Assembly: GCA_044867425.1 (NCBI GenBank)
Contig: JBIOUX010000167.1
Span: forward strand, 1 to 64,000
Direction: 5' to 3'
DNA length: 64,000 bases
Source of the DNA: CAWBJP01 sp044867425
Lineage (GTDB): Bacteria > Actinomycetota > Acidimicrobiia > IMCC26256 > BP-133
Made by a program: the position numbers and the translations under genes. Below the pieces are notes generated by a model. The model did not search any database. It had not been told where the DNA came from and saw only the letters and a program-made list of their open reading frames with translations. Positions 59,875-64,000 of this stretch are shown piece by piece (position 1 is the stretch's first letter; each line of letters begins with the position of its first letter).

Positions 59875-59920
59875 AGGGTCTGCAAAACCCTGTACAGCGG
59901 TTCAATTCCGCTCGCCGCCT
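59875..59920 (+). tRNA. tRNA-Cys (GCA) 3' half only: gene remnant
   Basis: Anticodon arm AGGGT-CTGCAAA-ACCCT (anticodon GCA), 4-nt variable loop, T-arm AGCGG-TTCAATT-CCGCT, 3' acceptor strand CGCCGCC and discriminator T. The 5' acceptor (GGCGGCG expected) and D-arm are absent from the preceding about 60 bp. It is therefore a duplicated 3' end such as site-specific integrases leave at tRNA genes, not a working tRNA. Confidence 0.75.
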
Positions 59921-60573
59921 CTGAGGTTCTCCCTGGTCAGGACCCGCCGCCTCTGGGGTGATCACCCCCCGGAGGGGGCGACCAGATTCTGGGTATCCAA
60001 GGCGCAATAGGCGCGTCAGGCGCAGCCCTCGATGGCCTGCACCGAGCCTTCCTCGCCGGAACGGAAGGACTCGACCTTGGTGCCGTCGGTCTCGAAGATC
60101 CTCACCGGCCCGATGCCGTCCATGCGCAACCTGGACTCCGCCGTGAGGGCTTCGATAGTGGTGGTTGTGGTGGGAGTGGAGGTGGTGGTGGTGGTCTCCT
60201 CGGCGGCCGTGGTGCTGGAGGACGATTCCTCGACCCGCTCAGTCGTCCCACGGCGGGGACCGTGGCACGGACCGAGGATCTCCGCCATCCACACTGCGTG
60301 GCCGGCGAAAGACTTCGCGTATCTGACAAAGCCCCCTTGACCCACCCTGGGTCCCCCTTCAGAGTTAAAGGTCCCCACGGCATCGCTTCGGAAACGGGAC
60401 GCTGGATCGAGCGACCACCAGCGGTGACCGGGGGATGCAGCACCTGAACAGGGCTCTCCCCGAAGGAGGTGCGAACGGCATGACCGTGGCGAGCAGCGAG
60501 GAGAGTCCGCCCCGCTGATCCCGCCGGCCGGAACAATCCGGCTGGCCAACATCTCGAAACACAGCTTCATGTC
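59921..60573. other. Gene-poor accessory stretch with a possible gene fragment
   Basis: No full gene is supported. On the minus strand, 60016-60240 encodes a Thr-rich linker and RLRMDGIGPVRIFETDGTKVESFRSGEEGSVQAIEGCA-like text (read in pieces) that looks like the C-terminal end of a secreted protein without its N-terminus. The rest shows several short hairpins (for example GCCGGA-ACAA-TCCGGC near 60530) and no recognised riboswitch. Confidence 0.35.
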
Positions 60574-60608
60574 GAGCTGCCGGTCAGATCATGTGTGACC
60601 GGCAGCTC
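60574..60608. terminator. Perfect 13-bp hairpin upstream of the zinc-ribbon gene
   Basis: The arms GAGCTGCCGGTCA and TGACCGGCAGCTC have a 9-nt loop (GATCATGTG), followed by TATGTTTCTC. It could terminate transcription coming from the accessory patch. Confidence 0.55.
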
Positions 60609-60643
60609 TATGTTTCTCAGGGGCCTCCGAGCCACGGCGCCCC

Positions 60644-60649
60644 TATGCT
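60644..60649 (+). promoter_or_regulatory. Probable -10 (TATGCT), leaderless
   Basis: TATGCT ends 6 bp before GTG 60656, with no Shine-Dalgarno sequence. Confidence 0.45.
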
Positions 60650-60655
60650 GCGCTC

Positions 60656-61297
60656 GTGATCAACTACTGCCCCCGCTGTGGCGCCGCCTTCGAGGCCGAG
60701 ATCATGGGCGAATGGATCCGGGCCAACATCCGCTGCCCGGACTGCCGCCTGGCCATCACCGAGCCTCCGGCCATGCTGGCACCTTCGGACGACGAGGTCG
60801 GCTACGTCCTGGAGGACTGGCCGGTCTCGGACCGGGGGGCGGTGAGCGCCGCCCTGGACGAGGTCGACATCCCCTTCCGCTGGGAGGAGGGCCTGGTGCT
60901 GGTCGTGCCCGGCTCCGTCGAGCAGCGGGTCGACCGGCTCCTCGACGACATCCAGGCCGAGTCGGCCGAAGCCGCCTCGCCCGACGCCGCCCTGGCGGCC
61001 GAAGGCGACTTCGAGGCCGACGGCGGCGAGGAGGCCCAGGCGGCCATGGCCGACGTGTTCGTGGCTGCCGACCGGCTCCGGCACGAGCCGTACGACAAGG
61101 GCGCCGCCAGCGATCTGGCGACCGCCGCCGACACCGTGGAGGCGGCGCCGCCCCCCTTCGGTATCGACCGCCAGTTGTGGAGCCGGATCGCCACGATGGC
61201 GTCGACGGTCGTCGCGCAATTCGACGCCGAGGCCGACGGCGAGACGGTGGCCCAGAGCGCCCGGGAGCTGCGGGACCTCTTGCGCGACTACGTGTAG
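60656..61297 (+). CDS. Zinc-ribbon protein with DUF2007-like core
   Basis: A 213-residue protein: zinc ribbon (YCPRCGAAF...RCPDCRLAI), a linker, a ferredoxin-like core (LEDWPVSDRGAVSAALDEVDIPFRWEEGLVLVVPGSVEQRVDRLLDDI), an acidic Ala/Glu-rich linker and a helical tail ending ARELRDLLRDYV. The organisation parallels the protein at 29933-30382. The GTG start lies right behind a -10 box. No function is known; a role in protein-protein regulation is a guess. Confidence 0.75.
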   Translation: MINYCPRCGAAFEAEIMGEWIRANIRCPDCRLAITEPPAMLAPSDDEVGYVLEDWPVSDRGAVSAALDEVDIPFRWEEGLVLVVPGSVEQRVDRLLDDIQAESAEAASPDAALAAEGDFEADGGEEAQAAMADVFVAADRLRHEPYDKGAASDLATAADTVEAAPPPFGIDRQLWSRIATMASTVVAQFDAEADGETVAQSARELRDLLRDYV

Positions 61298-61409
61298 GAC
61301 TCGGGGCTGGTTCGGGGTCGGCTCAGGGTCATTCCCGATACCCGAGCGCTCCTCGGGGCTTCACGATGGTTGTGAGCGGAAGGTCCGCCTCACGAACCGG
61401 AGTAGCCGA

Positions 61410-61592
61410 ATGAACGACCTCGAACGTTCCGACTTCCTCTTCACCACGGCGGTGGTCTCGACGGCCGTGGTGGCGGTGGCCGTCGCCATCCTCATGCTCT
61501 TCGCCGCCTTGAGCCCCGAGATCAGCCTCGACATCCCCGGGGTGAGCCGGTGCCGGGGCGCCAGCTGCCTCTCCGGCGGCGGGGGCGACTGA
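61410..61592 (+). CDS. Very small membrane protein
   Basis: A 60-residue protein with one long hydrophobic segment (FLFTTAVVSTAVVAVAVAILMLFAAL) and a Cys-containing outer tail (SRCRGASCLSGGGGD). GGAG lies 7 bp before the ATG. No family recognised; the ribosome-binding site and clean membrane helix support it. Confidence 0.55.
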   Translation: MNDLERSDFLFTTAVVSTAVVAVAVAILMLFAALSPEISLDIPGVSRCRGASCLSGGGGD

Positions 61593-61621
61593 CCTGACCG
61601 CCGTCACGGGCCGCGCCGGGC

Positions 61622-64000
61622 TCAGGACGGGGCGGCCCGCAGGCGATCCATCTCCCGGCGGATGCGCTGCTCGCTCACCGGGTGGGCCGTGCCCAGGGTC
61701 TGGGCGAAGAGGCTGACCCGGAGCTCCTCCAGCATCCAGCGGACGGCTTCGACCTCGGCGTCGCCGGGCCGGGCGTCGCGCAGCTGGTGATACTCCCCCT
61801 CGAGGGCCTGGACCCGGCCCATCAGGTCGGTGTCGCGCCGGGTGCCCTGGGCCAGCTTGTCCAACCGGCGCTCCATCGCCTCCAGGTAGCGCAACACATC
61901 GCCCAGGCGCTCCACCCCGGCGGCTCCGACGAAGCCGGGGAACACCAGGCCCGACAGCTGCCGGCGCATGTCCGCCACCGCCGGCCGCAGCGGGGCCGCC
62001 GTGGTGGCGTCCAGGCGGTCCTCGACCATGCCGGCCACCACCAGGATGCCGCCGGTCACGGTGGCCACGTAGACGGCGGTGTCGACCAGCCCGCGCTCGA
62101 CGGCGGCCCGCAGCTCGGAGAAGCCGGACTCGTCCCACGCCGGCCCCCCGTGATCGGCCATCAGGCGGTCGACGGCGGCGCTGATGCAGTCGCCCAGCAG
62201 CTCGGCCGCACTGCCGTAGGGGCTGCGGGCCAGGACGAGCTTGGTGTCGTTGGCCAGCTGACGCTGCACCGCCTTGGCCGGCGACGGGACGGCCAGGAGG
62301 AGGAGGCGCCGGGTCCCCGTCCACATGGCCCGCTCCTGGGCGGCCGGGCTGGTGAGCACCCGCACGGCCACGCTGTCGACCTCGTCGACCAGGGCGGGAT
62401 AGGCCTCCACGGTATGGCCGGCCCAGCTCACCTCGACGGTGTGGGGCAGGCGGCCGAAGTCCCAGGCCCGCAACCCGCTTCGTTCGAAGGACCGGGCGGC
62501 GCCGGCGACGGCCGCCCGCATCCGGTCCGCCAGCCGGCGCCGGAGCTCGTCGAGGTCCCGGCCGGCGGCCAGGGTGCGGCCGGACTCGTCCTCCACCCGG
62601 AACGTGATCCGCAGGTGAGCGGGGAGACGTCCGGGATCGAAGTCGGCGCCGCCGACCGGCTCCCCGCTCATCCGGGTGAGCTCCCGGGCCAGCACCGGGA
62701 GCAGCGGCCCGTTCCCCGGGCCCGCCCGGGTGAGGAAGTCGCGGGCGTAGTCGGCGGCGGGCACCAGGTTGCGCCGCAACGCCTTGGGCAGGGAGCGGAT
62801 GAGGGCGGTGACCAGCTCGTGGCGCCAGCCCGGGATCTGCCAGTCGAAGCCGGCGCCCTCCAGCCCGTCGAGGAGCGGGAGGGGGACGGTGACCGTGATC
62901 CCGTCCGACTCGGACGTCGGGTCGAACTCGTATTCCAGCGCCAGCGTGGCCTCGCCCACCGCCCAGCGGTCCGGATGGTCGGCCCGGCTGACGGGGCCGG
63001 CGCCGGGATCGAGCAGCCCCTCCAGGGTGAAGTCGAACAGATGGGGCTGGGCCGGCTGCTCGTCCTTCCACCACCGGTCGAAGTGCCGGGCCGAGGTCAC
63101 CACCCCGGGCAGGCGCTCGTCGTAGAAGGCGACGAGCACCTCCTCGTCCACCAGCAGGTCACGCCGGCGGGTCCTCGCCTCCAGGGTCCGGACCTCCTCC
63201 ACCAGCCGGGCGTTGTGCTCCACGAACCGGTGATGGGTCCGCCACTCGCCCTCCACCAGGGCGTGGCGGATGAACAGCTCCCGGGCCCCGGCGGGGTCCA
63301 CCCGCCCATAGCCCACCCGGCGGGCGGTGACGATGGGCAGGCCATAGAGGGCGACCCGCTCATAGGCCATGGCCTCGCCGTGCTCGGCGTCCCAGTGGGG
63401 CTCGCTGTAGCTGCGCTTCACCAGGTGGGCGCCCAGGCGTTCGGCCCACTCGGGCTGGATGCGGGCCGCCACCCGGGCCCACAGCCGGTTCGTCTCCACC
63501 AGCTCGGCGGCCATCACCCACCGGGGTGTGGCCTTGAACAGCGACGAGCCGGGGGCGATGGCGAAGCGGGCGCCGCGTGCCCCCTGATAGTCGCGGGTCG
63601 TCCCGTCCCGGGCCCCGATGTGGGACAGGAGGCCGGCCAGCAGCGACAGGTGGATCCGGTCCGGGTTGCCGGGCTGCGTGTTGACCTGGAGGCCGAGGCT
63701 GCGGGTCACCTGGCGGAGCTGGCCGTAGATGTCCTGCCACTCCCGGACCCGCAGGTAGTTGAGGAACTCGGCCCGGCACCGTTTGCGAAACTGGTTCGAC
63801 GACAGGGCTTCGGCCTGCTCGGTCAGGTGGTCCCAGAGCCGGAGGTAGGCCAGGAAGTCGGAGTCACCGCCGGCGAAGCGGCCATGCCACTCGTCGGCCG
63901 CCTGCTGCTTGTCGGCCGGCCGCTCCCGGGGGTCCTGGATGGCCAGGGCGGCGGTGATGACCATCACCTCGTGGATGCAGCCGTGGCTCTCGGCCTCGAG
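61622..64000 (-). CDS. hrpA: ATP-dependent RNA helicase HrpA-like, C-terminal part
   Basis: The last about 792 residues of a DEAH-box helicase; the gene runs off the right edge of the window, so the ATPase core is not seen. The frame is open at 64000 (LEAESHGCIHE then VMVITAALAIQDPRERP), matching the helicase-associated domain. It continues with the OB-fold-like and HrpA-specific C-terminal region (DUF3418 type: VTSARHFDRWWKDEQPAQPHLFDFT, VTVPLPLLDGLEG, WQIPGWRHELVTALIRSLPKALRRNLVPA). In E. coli HrpA rescues stalled ribosomes or remodels RNA. Identity is good; details of the helicase core cannot be judged. Confidence 0.9.
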   Translation of the reverse strand, partial: LEAESHGCIHEVMVITAALAIQDPRERPADKQQAADEWHGRFAGGDSDFLAYLRLWDHLTEQAEALSSNQFRKRCRAEFLNYLRVREWQDIYGQLRQVTRSLGLQVNTQPGNPDRIHLSLLAGLLSHIGARDGTTRDYQGARGARFAIAPGSSLFKATPRWVMAAELVETNRLWARVAARIQPEWAERLGAHLVKRSYSEPHWDAEHGEAMAYERVALYGLPIVTARRVGYGRVDPAGARELFIRHALVEGEWRTHHRFVEHNARLVEEVRTLEARTRRRDLLVDEEVLVAFYDERLPGVVTSARHFDRWWKDEQPAQPHLFDFTLEGLLDPGAGPVSRADHPDRWAVGEATLALEYEFDPTSESDGITVTVPLPLLDGLEGAGFDWQIPGWRHELVTALIRSLPKALRRNLVPAADYARDFLTRAGPGNGPLLPVLARELTRMSGEPVGGADFDPGRLPAHLRITFRVEDESGRTLAAGRDLDELRRRLADRMRAAVAGAARSFERSGLRAWDFGRLPHTVEVSWAGHTVEAYPALVDEVDSVAVRVLTSPAAQERAMWTGTRRLLLLAVPSPAKAVQRQLANDTKLVLARSPYGSAAELLGDCISAAVDRLMADHGGPAWDESGFSELRAAVERGLVDTAVYVATVTGGILVVAGMVEDRLDATTAAPLRPAVADMRRQLSGLVFPGFVGAAGVERLGDVLRYLEAMERRLDKLAQGTRRDTDLMGRVQALEGEYHQLRDARPGDAEVEAVRWMLEELRVSLFAQTLGTAHPVSEQRIRREMDRLRAAPS

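Noticed and set aside
60360..60540. Riboswitch-like stretch upstream of the zinc-ribbon gene
   Set aside because: Several short pairings such as GCACCT/AGGTGC are present, but no core of a known class (TPP, cobalamin, SAM, ydaO) could be matched, and a hairpin separates it from the gene.

Overview
The window is a very GC-rich chromosome segment (about 70% G+C by eye) with many GTG starts, stop/start overlaps of the ATGA/GTGA type and several genes that look leaderless. Gene content points to a high-GC actinobacterium. The closest match from memory is the class Acidimicrobiia: a SpoVS homologue without sporulation genes nearby, a mycothiol-type DinB protein, a class II (B12) ribonucleotide reductase, LexA/RecA with actinobacterial-type SOS boxes, and secreted proteins carrying GYWLVASDGG-type repeats. 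The taxonomic call is inference.

Layout. 1-4.8 kb: end of a translation/ribosome-maturation operon (infB, DUF503, rbfA, nrnA, truB, ribF). 4.8-7.1 kb: two secreted proteins on the minus strand, one with two Cu/Zn-SOD domains set among six propeller-like repeats. 7.2-12.9 kb: rpsO, pnp with a structured leader, an M16 peptidase, a DinB-like protein and dapB. 12.9-19.4 kb: S4 RNA-binding protein, LigC-like ligase, two TetR regulators, an RTX-like secreted protein, a ferritin-like diiron protein and a secreted double-propeller protein. 19.7-29.4 kb: RNase J, an FAD oxidoreductase fused to an acetoacetate-decarboxylase-like domain, FtsK, and an LPXTG surface protein. 29.4-36.2 kb: small membrane and zinc-ribbon proteins, rimO-pgsA-cinA-thpR, and an amidase split by a 53-bp insert. 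36.3-50.7 kb: recA (with intein), spoVS, miaB-miaA-dapF-hflX, dapC-dapD-dapE, a HelD-like helicase, lexA and nrdR. 50.8-57.6 kb: nrdJ with three inteins. 57.7-60.6 kb: an accessory patch with a 3'-truncated gene of a mobile-looking family, a cupredoxin, and the 3' half of a tRNA-Cys gene. 60.6-64 kb: a zinc-ribbon protein, a tiny membrane protein and the 3' part of an hrpA-like helicase gene.

How the genes fit together. Most genes are housekeeping: translation initiation, ribosome and tRNA modification, RNA decay (PNPase, RNase J), the diaminopimelate/lysine pathway (dapB, dapF, dapC, dapD, dapE), chromosome segregation, and the SOS and dNTP systems. recA and lexA share one promoter design, with the LexA box abutting the -35 hexamer inside a 17-bp spacer. 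NrdR is encoded just upstream of nrdJ, and an NrdR-box-like site lies in the nrdJ leader.

The unusual layer is repetitive and mobile DNA. It includes four copies of a 57-bp element (10-bp direct repeats plus a hairpin whose stem covaries), a family of small palindromes (core CGGGG-TGT-CCCCG) lying at gene ends and inside coding regions, four LAGLIDADG inteins in two DNA-metabolism proteins, and a tRNA-Cys 3' remnant that looks like an attachment-site scar. No rRNA, complete tRNA or CRISPR array was seen.
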